A DNA stretch of 42,759 bases from Candidatus Gastranaerophilales bacterium (GTDB lineage: Bacteria; Cyanobacteriota; Vampirovibrionia; Gastranaerophilales; Gastranaerophilaceae). The notes beneath the pieces were generated by a model. The model saw only the letters and a program-made list of their open reading frames with translations, had not been told where the DNA came from and did not search any database. The stretch's first letter is position 1. Each line of letters opens with the position of its first letter. The stretch covers positions 1 through 42,759 of the forward strand of contig CALVAK010000017.1 of assembly GCA_944325525.1 (NCBI GenBank), given 5' to 3'. Shown piece by piece: positions 15,691 through 25,386 of this stretch. Made by a program: the position numbers and the translations under genes.

Positions 15691-15722
15691 AAAAATAACC
15701 GCTCAAAAGAGCGGTTATTTTT
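15691..15722. terminator. Bidirectional rho-independent terminator
   Basis: AAAAATAACCGCTC and GAGCGGTTATTTTT form a perfect 14-bp stem with an AAAA loop. It has T-runs on both strands and serves the hypothetical gene (+) and ileS (-). Confidence 0.95.
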
Positions 15723-18553
15723 TATTCTGTTATTGCTTCATAGCAATCATCACAAATAGTTTCATAACCGGAATGATTGCCTAATTGTCTATATTTCCAG
15801 CAGCGTTCACATTTCTCGCCCAAAGCTTTTGTTACGTATACTCTGTAATCATCCTCATTATATTCACTCAATACATTTTGAGGCTTTTCCTTAACAACAA
15901 AAGCTTGAGATGTGATAAATATATTACACAGTTCTTTTTCATATTTCTTCAAAAGTTCGTCATTTTCAGAAACAATATAAACAGCTGTTTCAAGAGAACT
16001 TCCTATTACTTTTTCAGCTCTTAATGGTTCAATAGCCTTTGTAACTATTTCACGTACTTTTAATATTTCTGTAAATTCTTTTTCAATTATGTCGTTATAC
16101 CATTCTTCTTTAACAATCGGCCAATCAGAAAGAAGAATACTTTCAAGCCCGTTTTTCTGAATCTCTGGTGTATTTTTCCAAATATCTTCAGCCTGATGAG
16201 GCATAACAGGAACAAGTATCTTTGTTAATGCCTGTAAATTTTCATATAATACGCTCTGGCAAGCACGTCTTGAAAGTGATTTTTTACCGCTTGTATACAG
16301 TCTGTCTTTTACTATATCAAGGTAAAAGGAACTTAAATCTACAGCGGCAAAATTTTGTAAATACTGGAAATATCTGTAGAATTCATAAGCTTCAAAAGCA
16401 TCCGTTACATTTGCAATTAAAGTATTTAATTTATGCAGTGCAAATTTATCAATTGCTTTTAAATCTTCATATTTAACATAATCAGTTTTAGGATTAAAGT
16501 CATAAATATTTCCCAGAAGAAATCTTGCGGTATTTCTTGTTTTCTTAAATATTTCAACAAGCTGCTTAATTATATTATCCCCGATTTTAATATCATTTCT
16601 GTAATCAACTGAAGCTGCCCAGAGTCTTAATATATCAGCACCGTAATTTTTTATAATATCATCAGGTCTTATGTAATTTCCAAGGGATTTAGACATTTTT
16701 CTACCGTCCTCACCGAAAACAAAGCCGTGGGTTAAAACAGTTTTATAAGGAGCTCTTCCGGTCGTAGCAACAGAAGTTAACAACGATGACTGGAACCAGC
16801 CTCTATGTTGGTCAGAACCTTCAAGGTACATTTCAACAGGTAAACTTCCGAGTTCTTCCTGTCTTTTTTGAACTACAGCTCTGTGCGTACAGCCTGAATC
16901 AAACCAAACATCCATAATGTCAGTTTCTTTTCTAAAATGAACACTACCGCACTTAGGACATTTGTAACCTTTAGGCATAAGTTCTTCAACACTATGATTT
17001 ACCCAGGCATCCGAGCTTTCTTTTTCAAATAATTGTGCTATATGATTAATAGTTTCATCATTTACAATAACTTCACCACAATTTTCACAATAAAATACCG
17101 GAATTGGAACTCCCCACGCACGCTGACGTGAAATACACCAGTCAGAACGATTTTCAACCATGTTGGAAATTCTTGTTTCTCCTGCTGCCGGAATCCATTT
17201 TACATTTTTTATTGCCTCTAAAGTTTCTTTTTTGAACATATCCACTTTGACAAACCACTGATCCGTTGCCCTGTATATAACAGGATTTTTACATCTCCAG
17301 CAGTGAGGATAACTATGTGTTATATCCTGCTTGGCTAAAAGAGCATTTCGAGCTTCCAGTTTTTGTATTACAATATCATTTCCTTTATAATAAGGAACTC
17401 CTTCAAGGTCGGCATCTTCAAAATCTTTACTTCTATACCATATTCCTTTTGAATTTAAAGGAGAAAGTGTCTTAATTCCATACTTCTGACATACTTCCCA
17501 GTCTTCAAGACCGTGACCGGGAGCTGTATGAACACATCCTGTACCTGCATCAAGCGTTACATGATCACCGAGTATTATTTTGCTTTTCCTGTTATATAAC
17601 GGATGGAATACGTTCATTAACTCCATTTCGCTGCCTTTAAGCACTTCAACTCTTTTTATTTCTGATTCATCCCATTTTACGTCATTTAAGAAGTTTTTAA
17701 GTAACTCAGATGCAACAACATATCTGTCATTTTTAAATTCAAAGACCGTATATTCAAGTCTGGCATTTAGACATACTGCAAGGTTAGAAGGGATTGTCCA
17801 GGGAGTTGTTGTCCAGATTACCACATATAAATCTTTGTCCGATTCACTGTTTATTTTTTTATATACTTCTTTTTTATCATCTTCATCAAATTTAAAACGA
17901 ACATATATACTTGTTGAAGTGTGATCAGCATATTCAACTTCTGCTTCTGCAAGAGCTGTTTCACAAGAAGCACACCAATATACGGGTTTTAATCCTTTTT
18001 GTATATAACCTTTTTTATACATTTCCCCAAATACTCTTATTTGCTCGGCTTCAAAATCAGGAGCAATAGTTAAATAAGGATGTTCCCAGTTTCCCCATAC
18101 GCCAAGACGTTTAAATTCTGCTTCCTGCCCTTTTAAGTTTTGCATTGCAAATTCACGGCATTTAGCTCTTAATTCTCCGGGACTTAGTGCATCTCTTCCG
18201 CCTTTTATTGTCTTTACAACAGCATTCTCAATAGGAAGTCCGTGTGCATCATAACCCGGAACATAAGGTGCATAATATCCTCTCTGTGCTTTATATTTGG
18301 TTATTATATCTTTTAGAATTTTATTTAAAGCAGTACCAACGTGAATTTTTCCGGAACTCAAATACGGAGGTCCGTCATGAAGAACAAATTTATTTACTTT
18401 ATCTCTTTGGGCAATATTTTTTTCATAAATTTTGTTTTCTTCCCAGAATTTTTGAGTTAACGGTTCTTTTTGTGTCGCATTAGCTCTCATTTCTAACGTG
18501 GTTTTCGGTAAATTTATACTATCTTTATAATCTTTCTTGGTACTCTCTGTCAT
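15722..18553 (-). CDS. ileS: Isoleucine--tRNA ligase
   Basis: This class I synthetase attaches isoleucine to tRNA-Ile. I start it at 18553 (943 residues, MTESTKK), with AGGCGG 5 bp upstream; the frame is open to 18658 but that extension has no ribosome site. In the HIGH position it reads H71-V-G-T74 (SGKIHVGTALNKILKD), so the last His is Thr. KMSKS is intact near 618. The editing domain (for example TTTPWTIPSNLAVC) and the anticodon-binding domain are present. The C-terminal zinc finger CERCWKYRQ...CDDC is also there, as in bacterial-type IleRS. It is monocistronic between a terminator and a divergent radical SAM gene. Confidence 0.97.
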   Translation of the reverse strand: MTESTKKDYKDSINLPKTTLEMRANATQKEPLTQKFWEENKIYEKNIAQRDKVNKFVLHDGPPYLSSGKIHVGTALNKILKDIITKYKAQRGYYAPYVPGYDAHGLPIENAVVKTIKGGRDALSPGELRAKCREFAMQNLKGQEAEFKRLGVWGNWEHPYLTIAPDFEAEQIRVFGEMYKKGYIQKGLKPVYWCASCETALAEAEVEYADHTSTSIYVRFKFDEDDKKEVYKKINSESDKDLYVVIWTTTPWTIPSNLAVCLNARLEYTVFEFKNDRYVVASELLKNFLNDVKWDESEIKRVEVLKGSEMELMNVFHPLYNRKSKIILGDHVTLDAGTGCVHTAPGHGLEDWEVCQKYGIKTLSPLNSKGIWYRSKDFEDADLEGVPYYKGNDIVIQKLEARNALLAKQDITHSYPHCWRCKNPVIYRATDQWFVKVDMFKKETLEAIKNVKWIPAAGETRISNMVENRSDWCISRQRAWGVPIPVFYCENCGEVIVNDETINHIAQLFEKESSDAWVNHSVEELMPKGYKCPKCGSVHFRKETDIMDVWFDSGCTHRAVVQKRQEELGSLPVEMYLEGSDQHRGWFQSSLLTSVATTGRAPYKTVLTHGFVFGEDGRKMSKSLGNYIRPDDIIKNYGADILRLWAASVDYRNDIKIGDNIIKQLVEIFKKTRNTARFLLGNIYDFNPKTDYVKYEDLKAIDKFALHKLNTLIANVTDAFEAYEFYRYFQYLQNFAAVDLSSFYLDIVKDRLYTSGKKSLSRRACQSVLYENLQALTKILVPVMPHQAEDIWKNTPEIQKNGLESILLSDWPIVKEEWYNDIIEKEFTEILKVREIVTKAIEPLRAEKVIGSSLETAVYIVSENDELLKKYEKELCNIFITSQAFVVKEKPQNVLSEYNEDDYRVYVTKALGEKCERCWKYRQLGNHSGYETICDDCYEAITE

Positions 18554-18675
18554 ATAATCCGCCTGTCTATATTTTAACGTACTACATTTTAATATAAAAA
18601 AATTTAATAGTAAAACCATTGTTATCCATTTACAGTAACAAAATTTCTCTAAAGACATTCAGAAAATAAATCTGG

Positions 18676-18681
18676 TATAAT
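18676..18681 (+). promoter_or_regulatory. -10 box upstream of the radical SAM gene
   Basis: A perfect TATAAT preceded by TCTGG, in the 183-bp space divergent from ileS. No good -35 is visible. It would start transcription about 50 bases before the radical SAM ATG. Confidence 0.4.
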
Positions 18682-18736
18682 AATCTATATTTATGGAAAA
18701 GCAATATCATTAATAAATACAATAATAAAATAAACC

Positions 18737-19510
18737 ATGCTTAAAATATTTCATCTTAAAAAACAAAGAAAAAAACCAGAATTTTCATATATTGAAATTC
18801 CAATAACGCTTAATTGTAATTTGAAATGTAATCATTGCACATTTTTCTGTAATTTAATTGATGAGAAAGTATATGTTGATATCAATGAATTTAAAAAAGA
18901 TATAAATGAACTTGCAAAAAAAATTGATATTAAACAACTAAGACTTATTGGCGGTGAACCGCTTCTGCACCCTGACATAAATCAATTTGTACAAGAAACA
19001 AAAAATGCTTTCCCCAAAACAAGCCTTAGTATAGCTACAAATGCTATACTTATTAACTCAATGCCTGAATCTTTCTGGAAAACATTAAAAGAATATAAAA
19101 CAGGAGTTAACATAAGTTACTATGATATATGGGAAAACAATTTTTATAAAGTTACAGATATACTTAAAGAAAAAGAAATAAATTATACGGTTAATAATAT
19201 AAATTTTTTCTATGAACAACTTAATATTAACGGAGATTCACCAATTAAAAAAACTTTTAAGAATTGCCTTTGCAAAGAATATATCAATCTGTGGGAACAT
19301 AAATTATACAAGTGCCAAAAAATATTTAGACTTTTTTATAATAAAAAATATAATACATCTATTGAGCTGCCACCCGGAATAGATATATATAAAGCTTCCG
19401 GCAAAGAACTATATAATAAATTAGTAAAAAATCCAAAACCGTTTAGTGCCTGCAGATATTGCCACGAAAAAGGTATTTTGCACAAATGGTCAAGATATAA
19501 ACAAGAATAA
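18737..19510 (+). CDS. Radical SAM protein
   Basis: The protein is 257 residues. Cys27-x3-Cys31-x2-Cys34 (CNLKCNHC) binds the SAM-cleaving 4Fe-4S cluster, and LRLIGGEPLLHPD (about 73-85) is the GGE SAM-binding motif. The C-terminal part has further cysteines (NCLCKEY, YKCQK, ACRYCHEKG) that could hold an auxiliary cluster of a shortened SPASM type. The substrate is unknown. The overall look is like small radical SAM enzymes found near glycan or peptide-modification genes, but no such gene is adjacent. There is no obvious Shine-Dalgarno. Confidence 0.85.
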   Translation: MLKIFHLKKQRKKPEFSYIEIPITLNCNLKCNHCTFFCNLIDEKVYVDINEFKKDINELAKKIDIKQLRLIGGEPLLHPDINQFVQETKNAFPKTSLSIATNAILINSMPESFWKTLKEYKTGVNISYYDIWENNFYKVTDILKEKEINYTVNNINFFYEQLNINGDSPIKKTFKNCLCKEYINLWEHKLYKCQKIFRLFYNKKYNTSIELPPGIDIYKASGKELYNKLVKNPKPFSACRYCHEKGILHKWSRYKQE

Positions 19511-19511
19511 T

Positions 19512-19540
19512 TTGACAATATACATTATAATTATGATAAT
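19512..19540 (+). promoter_or_regulatory. Promoter of the nuclease-ATPase-biotin gene run
   Basis: TTGACA (19512-19517), a 17-bp spacer, then GATAAT (19535-19540), placed 24 bp before the TTG start codon. AAGGGGG follows as ribosome binding site. Confidence 0.65.
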
Positions 19541-19563
19541 GTAATCAGGTAAGGGGGCTAATT

Positions 19564-20850
19564 TTGATATTCTCTTTTATTCATATATCAGATATCCATT
19601 TAGGTCGTCCTTTTTCAGATTTAACCGGATTCGCTTTTGATGAAAATCTTAAAGATCTTTATAACAAAGCAGCAGAAAAAGCTTTTAGTAACTTTATTGA
19701 CTTTGCATTATTAAAAAATGTTGATTTTGTTTTAATATCAGGTGATACTTTTGACGGAAATGAACAGGATTTCAGGTCAAAACTTATATTAAAAGAAGGA
19801 CTAAAAAAGTTAGAAAAAGCAGATATCACAACAATTATCATCTGCGGCAATCATGACCCTATACCTGCATATAATAAAAATACTTTTAATTTTGATGAAT
19901 TTTCAAATATAAAAATTGTAGGAGTTAATACTGATAATTGCTGTAAAATAACAATTTGTGACAAAAACAATGTTCCGGCTGCTTTAGTTCATGCATTAAG
20001 TTATGAGAATAATTATTTTAATGAAAATCCGGTAAAATACTTTTCTAAAGCTCAAGGAGAAGAACAAAGTCTTTTTAATATAGGGCTTCTGCACTGTGAT
20101 ATTAACGGAAATAAAGATTCTTCTTATGCTCCGTGCCTGACATCGGAACTACAATCTTTAAATTACGATTACTGGGCACTCGGACACATACATATTCCTG
20201 AAGAAATTTCTTCAAACATCCAATATTCAGGTACAATTCAAGGCAGAAACACTAAAGAAACAGGCAGCCACGGAATTAAATATATAACGGTTGAAAACGG
20301 TCATATTATTCGCAATAATTTTGTTCCGGTTGACCTGATTCGTTTTGAAAATATAAGTATAGATATATCTTCTGCAAAAGAAATAACAGATGCTTTTTCC
20401 ATTATTTATGACTCCGTTTCTGATTTTATAAATAAAAATTCTATGCAGTCACCCGAATTATTCCTTTTAAGGTTAAAACTGGAAGGTTTTATAACTTTTT
20501 ATAATGAAATAAATAATGAGTTTTATGAAACAATTTCAGAAAAGATTAAAAATGATTTTAACAAGGCAGTATACATTTCTGATATTCTCAACGGAACAAA
20601 ACAAAAAGCGGATGAAAAAACATTTTCTGAAGATGACGGTATTTCAGGAGAAATATACAGAATGTTGTCTGATGAAAATATTTATTGTGCTATGGATACT
20701 GTTGAGAAGGATATTAAGAATCTCCTTGATTATTGTAATTTCTCTGACAACGAACTTCAATCGTTTAAGAATGATATAAAAAATACAATAAAAGAAGATT
20801 GCATAAACCTTTGCAATAATATTTACTATAATGAAAGCAAAGAGGAATAG
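19564..20850 (+). CDS. SbcD/YhaO-like metallophosphoesterase (DNA repair nuclease)
   Basis: The 428-residue protein starts at a TTG behind AAGGGGG. Calcineurin-like phosphoesterase motifs appear in order: HISDIHLGRP (about 7-16), SGDTFDGNE (about 60-68), CGNHDP (about 95-100), LLHCDINGN and WALGHIHIP. These bind two metal ions, usually manganese. The C-terminal third is a capping domain. The next gene encodes an SMC-like ATPase 3 bp downstream, so the two form a Mre11-Rad50-type complex, closest in layout to Bacillus YhaO/YhaN, acting on DNA ends. Confidence 0.9.
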   Translation: MIFSFIHISDIHLGRPFSDLTGFAFDENLKDLYNKAAEKAFSNFIDFALLKNVDFVLISGDTFDGNEQDFRSKLILKEGLKKLEKADITTIIICGNHDPIPAYNKNTFNFDEFSNIKIVGVNTDNCCKITICDKNNVPAALVHALSYENNYFNENPVKYFSKAQGEEQSLFNIGLLHCDINGNKDSSYAPCLTSELQSLNYDYWALGHIHIPEEISSNIQYSGTIQGRNTKETGSHGIKYITVENGHIIRNNFVPVDLIRFENISIDISSAKEITDAFSIIYDSVSDFINKNSMQSPELFLLRLKLEGFITFYNEINNEFYETISEKIKNDFNKAVYISDILNGTKQKADEKTFSEDDGISGEIYRMLSDENIYCAMDTVEKDIKNLLDYCNFSDNELQSFKNDIKNTIKEDCINLCNNIYYNESKEE

Positions 20851-20853
20851 ATT

Positions 20854-23592
20854 ATGCCAAAGTTCATTATAGATAATGTTATTATTGAAAAGAGCGAAAA
20901 AGATATAAAAACTGGTGTAAAATATGCTTTTTCGCCGGAATTAAATCTAATATGCGGAAGAAATGAAGCAGGCAAAAGTTCATTAATGCAGTTTCTTAAA
21001 AACGGATTTTTTCGTCCGCCTAAAATTGATACCGGAAAAATATTTTTCTCTTTATATTCTCAAACGCAAAAACAAGATTACAGAGCCGATATAAAAAATT
21101 CCTCTAAAAAGATTGAAAGATGTAAGTTATACGACTCAAACAACAAGTTATACGATTACTCCTTTATAGAAACCTTAATTAATCAAAAATATTATGAACA
21201 AGGTTTTACAATTGATATTGATGATTTAAACAATCTTCAATACGATAATAATTTTTCGCTCATTAATGTAATAAAAGACCCATCAGGTGATAAATTAAAT
21301 AATTTTTCCGGCAAAGTCATTTCGGATATATTTCAGTATGTAGGAATTAATAATAAACCGAAAAAGACACTGACAGACATTTTAGATAAGATTTCAGCCC
21401 TAACAAAACAAATTAATGAATTATCACAAAAAGAAGATCAGTACAATAAAGTAATATTTAATATACATAATTTTGATGAAGAAATTACACAACTGTCTTC
21501 TTTTGAAGAATACATTAATACATTAATAAGTCTTAAAAACTTAACAGATGAACTTGAAAATTTCCAAAAATTATATAACCAGCTTTTAGTTGAGTTTAAT
21601 TCAAATCTTTATGAAAACAGAGACTCATATATTGAACTTATACAAAAAACCGGCGAATACGACACTAACTACGAAAATATCAACAAGAACAAACAAAAGC
21701 TTGAAAATATTACAAATAAGCTCTCAAATAACAGAGTAATTCTAGAAAAAGAGTTTAATATAAATCCTTCGGATGAAGAAATTTTGAATTTTAAAATAGA
21801 ATATGAAGTTATAAATAAAATAAAAGAACTGACAACAAAAAAAGATGATACACTTTCTGAGATTAAAGCTTATGAAAAAAATATAGAAAATATAGAACAA
21901 ACAATATTAAAATTGAAAAATGATTTTGAATATCTTCATAAGAGCAATGCTGAGAATGTAAATTCCGATGAACTAAATCAATTATATAAAGCCCTTGATG
22001 ACGGGTTAACACAATATAAATATCTTGCTTCAGATATTAACAATATGGAAAAAAGAATTAAAACAAATTCAAAAAGCATTTTATCAAATAAAAATTCACT
22101 TATATTGTTCGGTTCACTACTAGTACTTACAATCTCAAGTGCCACGGTAAGCTTTTATCAGCATGTTACAACTGCCGGAATTTTCTCTGTATTTCTGTCA
22201 ATTCTTATATTAATCGGTTTTGTTATACAGAGGTTAGGAAATACAGAAAATATTTCCGCAGATTACATAATGAGAAAACAAACACAGCAAGAAGCAATAT
22301 TAAATAATTTAATTGATAAACTTAAACCTTATTATCCGGAAATAATTAATATTGAAAGTTCATATCTTATTGAAAAAATTGAGAAATTAAAACAGGAAGT
22401 TAATAATAAAATATTTGATTATAAATCTTTTCAGGAAAAACTTTTGCAAAATGAACGTGATATCAACTTCAACGAATCTCAAAAAAACAACATTATTGAT
22501 AAGATTAATACTTTAAATGAAGAAATAGATAATAATAATAAAGAATTTTATAATTTAATAAAAGCAGATACAATAAAAATAACGGATGATGGAAAGAAAT
22601 ATATTGAAGCAGTAGAGCTTTTAAGAACAATAAAAGATGAAATTTCAGAAAAAAACATTATTTTAACAGAAATTAATGATACAGAAAAAACAAATAATAA
22701 TATATCTGAGGTTTTTAATAAATTTATTACAGAAAATAATATAAATATACCGCTTTCAGCTGATATAAAAGAAAACACAAAAAATCTCACATTATACAGG
22801 GAGAAAAATAATGAAGTAAAAAGACAGCTGGATATTTTAAATGTTTCAATAAACGGTATACAAGATAAAATAAAAAAAATTGAAGAAACAAAAAAAGGAA
22901 GTTTTGACAATTTCAATAATATTGATTTAAATGTTCCTTTAACAGAAAAACTTGAAGAAATTGAACAAATAAAAAAAGAAAAACAAGCCTTAAAAAAGGA
23001 AGCTGAATTTGAAAAAAAACAGCTTGAAGATATTGAAGGAATATGTAATTTAAAAACCGAAAGGAACATTCTTTTAAATGAATACAGAAACTTAATAAAA
23101 TCAATATATATAAATAAAACAATAATAGAGATAACGAAAACAGCAAAAAGCAATTTTGATAAAACACAACCGGATTTAATAAATGCCCAGAAATATCTGG
23201 CAATGTTGACAGACGGCAAGTATACAAAGATAAATTTGGAATCTGAAGAAATCATAAGTGCAGATACTGCAAATATAAAAAAATGGAACGAACTGTCAAG
23301 AGGAACAAAAGAACAGTTATATCTTGCACTGAGATTAGGTTATGCTTCAAATTATTCAAAAGATAAAACAACTTTAAAAAGCAACGGGCGTGCGGATTTA
23401 CCTTTAATTATAGATGATGCTTTTGTAAATTTTGACTACACAAGAACTCATAATGCAATAAAATGTTTAATAGATTTTTCAAAAACAAACCAGATTCTAT
23501 TTTTTACGTGTCATACCGATGTTATAAAGAAACATTTTGAAGAACTGGGATATAATGAAAATTCTAATTTAAATATTATATATATAAATTAA
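20854..23592 (+). CDS. YhaN/SbcC-like SMC-type ATPase with membrane hairpin
   Basis: The 912-residue protein has Walker A GRNEAGKSS at 35-43. A long coiled coil (about 170-800) is rich in Lys, Glu and Asn, followed by the ABC signature SRGTKEQLYLALRL near 813 and Walker B LPLIIDDAFVNFD near 849. In the middle of the coil, residues about 415-458 form two adjacent hydrophobic helices (LILFGSLLVLTI and IFSVFLSILILIGFVI). Such a hairpin is known from the YhaN group rather than classical SbcC with its zinc hook. It probably tethers the nuclease complex to the membrane. GAGGAAT precedes the ATG. Confidence 0.9.
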   Translation: MPKFIIDNVIIEKSEKDIKTGVKYAFSPELNLICGRNEAGKSSLMQFLKNGFFRPPKIDTGKIFFSLYSQTQKQDYRADIKNSSKKIERCKLYDSNNKLYDYSFIETLINQKYYEQGFTIDIDDLNNLQYDNNFSLINVIKDPSGDKLNNFSGKVISDIFQYVGINNKPKKTLTDILDKISALTKQINELSQKEDQYNKVIFNIHNFDEEITQLSSFEEYINTLISLKNLTDELENFQKLYNQLLVEFNSNLYENRDSYIELIQKTGEYDTNYENINKNKQKLENITNKLSNNRVILEKEFNINPSDEEILNFKIEYEVINKIKELTTKKDDTLSEIKAYEKNIENIEQTILKLKNDFEYLHKSNAENVNSDELNQLYKALDDGLTQYKYLASDINNMEKRIKTNSKSILSNKNSLILFGSLLVLTISSATVSFYQHVTTAGIFSVFLSILILIGFVIQRLGNTENISADYIMRKQTQQEAILNNLIDKLKPYYPEIINIESSYLIEKIEKLKQEVNNKIFDYKSFQEKLLQNERDINFNESQKNNIIDKINTLNEEIDNNNKEFYNLIKADTIKITDDGKKYIEAVELLRTIKDEISEKNIILTEINDTEKTNNNISEVFNKFITENNINIPLSADIKENTKNLTLYREKNNEVKRQLDILNVSINGIQDKIKKIEETKKGSFDNFNNIDLNVPLTEKLEEIEQIKKEKQALKKEAEFEKKQLEDIEGICNLKTERNILLNEYRNLIKSIYINKTIIEITKTAKSNFDKTQPDLINAQKYLAMLTDGKYTKINLESEEIISADTANIKKWNELSRGTKEQLYLALRLGYASNYSKDKTTLKSNGRADLPLIIDDAFVNFDYTRTHNAIKCLIDFSKTNQILFFTCHTDVIKKHFEELGYNENSNLNIIYIN

Positions 23593-23617
23593 TTTTCATT
23601 TGGACTATACTTTATAC

Positions 23618-24763
23618 ATGAGCTATAAAGATGAAATAACAAAAATTATAGAACAGGATAATTTCCGGAAAATATATAATATCGAAGAAAAATACGAAAA
23701 ATTCCTTGTTATTGACGAAAAAAAAATGATAAATTTTTCTTCTAATGACTATTTGAATTTGAGTACAAATAAAAATCTTGTAAATGAGTTTATAAATAAA
23801 TATTCAAAATCAAACGAATTTATATTTTCATCAACATCATCAAGACTACTTACCGGAAGCTCAAAAGCATATAAGAAATTAGAAGAAGATATAGCAAAAC
23901 TATTTAAAAAAGAAGCAAGTTTATTATTCAATACAGGATATCAGTGTAATCTCGGTGTAGTATCTACTCTTGTAAAACGGGGAGATGTTATTTTTTCTGA
24001 CAAATTAAACCATGCCAGTATAATTGACGGAATGAAACTTTCCGGCTGTGACTTTTACCGTTATAAACATCTTGATTACGATAACCTTGAAGAAATACTC
24101 AAAAAACACAGGCAAGAATATAAAAGAGCCTTAATAGTTTCAGAAACAGTATTTTCTATGGACGGCGATATAGCTAATATAAAAAAACTAGTTGAATTAA
24201 AACAAAAATACAATGCATATTTAATGCTGGATGAAGCTCATGCTTTCGGAATTTTCGGAAACAATTCGGCAGGAATAGCGGATAAAGAAAATCTTTTAGA
24301 GGAAATTGATATCATAACGGCAACACTCGGAAAATCATTCGCATCAATGGGAGCTTTTTGTACTGCAAATAAAGAAATTATTGATTATCTTACAAACAAA
24401 GCAAATTCATTTATATTCTCAACAGCAATACCTCCAATCAATATTTTATGGAGCAGTTTTTTAATAGAAGAAAAAATGAATTTAATAAAAGAGAAATCAA
24501 CAAAATTAAAGAAATTAATACAAGAAGCTCATATATATATTAAAGACAAAGGTAAAACACAGATAATACCTATAGTAATAGGCGACAGCGGAAAAACAGT
24601 AAAAATAGCACAACAACTGCAAGCTAAAGGTTATTTTGTACTGCCTGTAAGACCGCCGACAGTACCGGTTAATACTTCAAGGTTTAGACTTTCATTAACG
24701 AGTGATATTACAATAAATGAATTTAAAGATGTTATTAATACAATAAAAGAGGTACTTCAATGA
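23618..24763 (+). CDS. bioF: 8-amino-7-oxononanoate synthase
   Basis: This PLP enzyme of biotin synthesis condenses pimeloyl-ACP with alanine. It is 381 residues from the ATG at 23618; a TTG at 23600 is also in frame. Landmarks are SSNDYLNL near the start, DEAHAFGIFG as the PLP aspartate region, and Lys239 in LGKSFASMGAF as the Schiff-base lysine. The end PVRPPTVPVNTSRFRLSLTS is typical. A TATACT box lies 6 bp before the ATG and there is no Shine-Dalgarno. It overlaps bioG by 4 bp. No bioA, bioD or bioB is in the window. Confidence 0.95.
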   Translation: MSYKDEITKIIEQDNFRKIYNIEEKYEKFLVIDEKKMINFSSNDYLNLSTNKNLVNEFINKYSKSNEFIFSSTSSRLLTGSSKAYKKLEEDIAKLFKKEASLLFNTGYQCNLGVVSTLVKRGDVIFSDKLNHASIIDGMKLSGCDFYRYKHLDYDNLEEILKKHRQEYKRALIVSETVFSMDGDIANIKKLVELKQKYNAYLMLDEAHAFGIFGNNSAGIADKENLLEEIDIITATLGKSFASMGAFCTANKEIIDYLTNKANSFIFSTAIPPINILWSSFLIEEKMNLIKEKSTKLKKLIQEAHIYIKDKGKTQIIPIVIGDSGKTVKIAQQLQAKGYFVLPVRPPTVPVNTSRFRLSLTSDITINEFKDVINTIKEVLQ

Positions 24764-25386
24764 ATCAAAAATGGTTGAATAAAAAAGATAATAAAAAATT
24801 AATTGTGTTTTTCAACGGCTGGGGAATGGATGAAAAAATAGTATCTCATTTATTGTTTGAAGATTATGATGTATTAATGTTTAATGATTACAGAATATTA
24901 GAAATAGATAATTATGATTTTTCAAAATATATTGATAAAACACTTTTAGCATGGTCAATGGGCGTTTTTATATGCAGCAAATTTTATGATACATTTAAAA
25001 ACTTTGACCGGTTTATTGCAATAAACGGAACTCAAAAGCCGGTAGATGATAATTATGGAATTCCTCATATTATATATAATTTAATGGTCGAAAATTTTAA
25101 TGAGCTTACATGTGATAAATTTGTAAGAAAAATTTCAACAGGAGATAATCTTCGGGAATATTGCACACGTCCTATGCAAGAATTAAAAGAAGAATTAATA
25201 GCAATAAGAGATTATAAAATTGATAAACATTTAAAGTTTGACAAAGTAATAATATCAAAAAAAGATAGGATTATGCCGCCGAAAAATCAAAGAAACTACT
25301 GGCTAAGTCAGGAAATAATTCCAATTGAAATTGAATCTGTACATAATGTTTTTGAAAATTATACAAAATGGAGTGATTTACTATGA
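24760..25386 (+). CDS. bioG: BioG-type pimeloyl-ACP methyl ester esterase (DUF452)
   Basis: The 208-residue protein has an alpha/beta-hydrolase fold. The opening FFNGWGMDE and the nucleophile motif AWSMGV with Ser66 mark it as BioG. The C-terminal His in ESVHNVFENY (about 195) completes the triad. It removes the methyl group from pimeloyl-ACP methyl ester and so ends the BioC-initiated pimelate route. It overlaps bioF by 4 bp (ATGA) and bioC by 4 bp, so the three are translationally coupled. BioG is one of several non-homologous replacements for BioH. Confidence 0.92.
   Translation: MNQKWLNKKDNKKLIVFFNGWGMDEKIVSHLLFEDYDVLMFNDYRILEIDNYDFSKYIDKTLLAWSMGVFICSKFYDTFKNFDRFIAINGTQKPVDDNYGIPHIIYNLMVENFNELTCDKFVRKISTGDNLREYCTRPMQELKEELIAIRDYKIDKHLKFDKVIISKKDRIMPPKNQRNYWLSQEIIPIEIESVHNVFENYTKWSDLL

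Noticed and set aside
18554..18658. N-terminal 35-residue extension of IleS with a hydrophobic stretch
   Set aside because: No ribosome site before 18658, whereas AGGCGG precedes the ATG at 18553, and IleRS needs no signal or membrane segment.
22548..23255. Minus-strand frame of 235 codons opposite the YhaN-like gene
   Set aside because: Ser/Phe/Ile-rich translation is what the reverse of a Lys/Glu coiled coil produces. No ribosome site.
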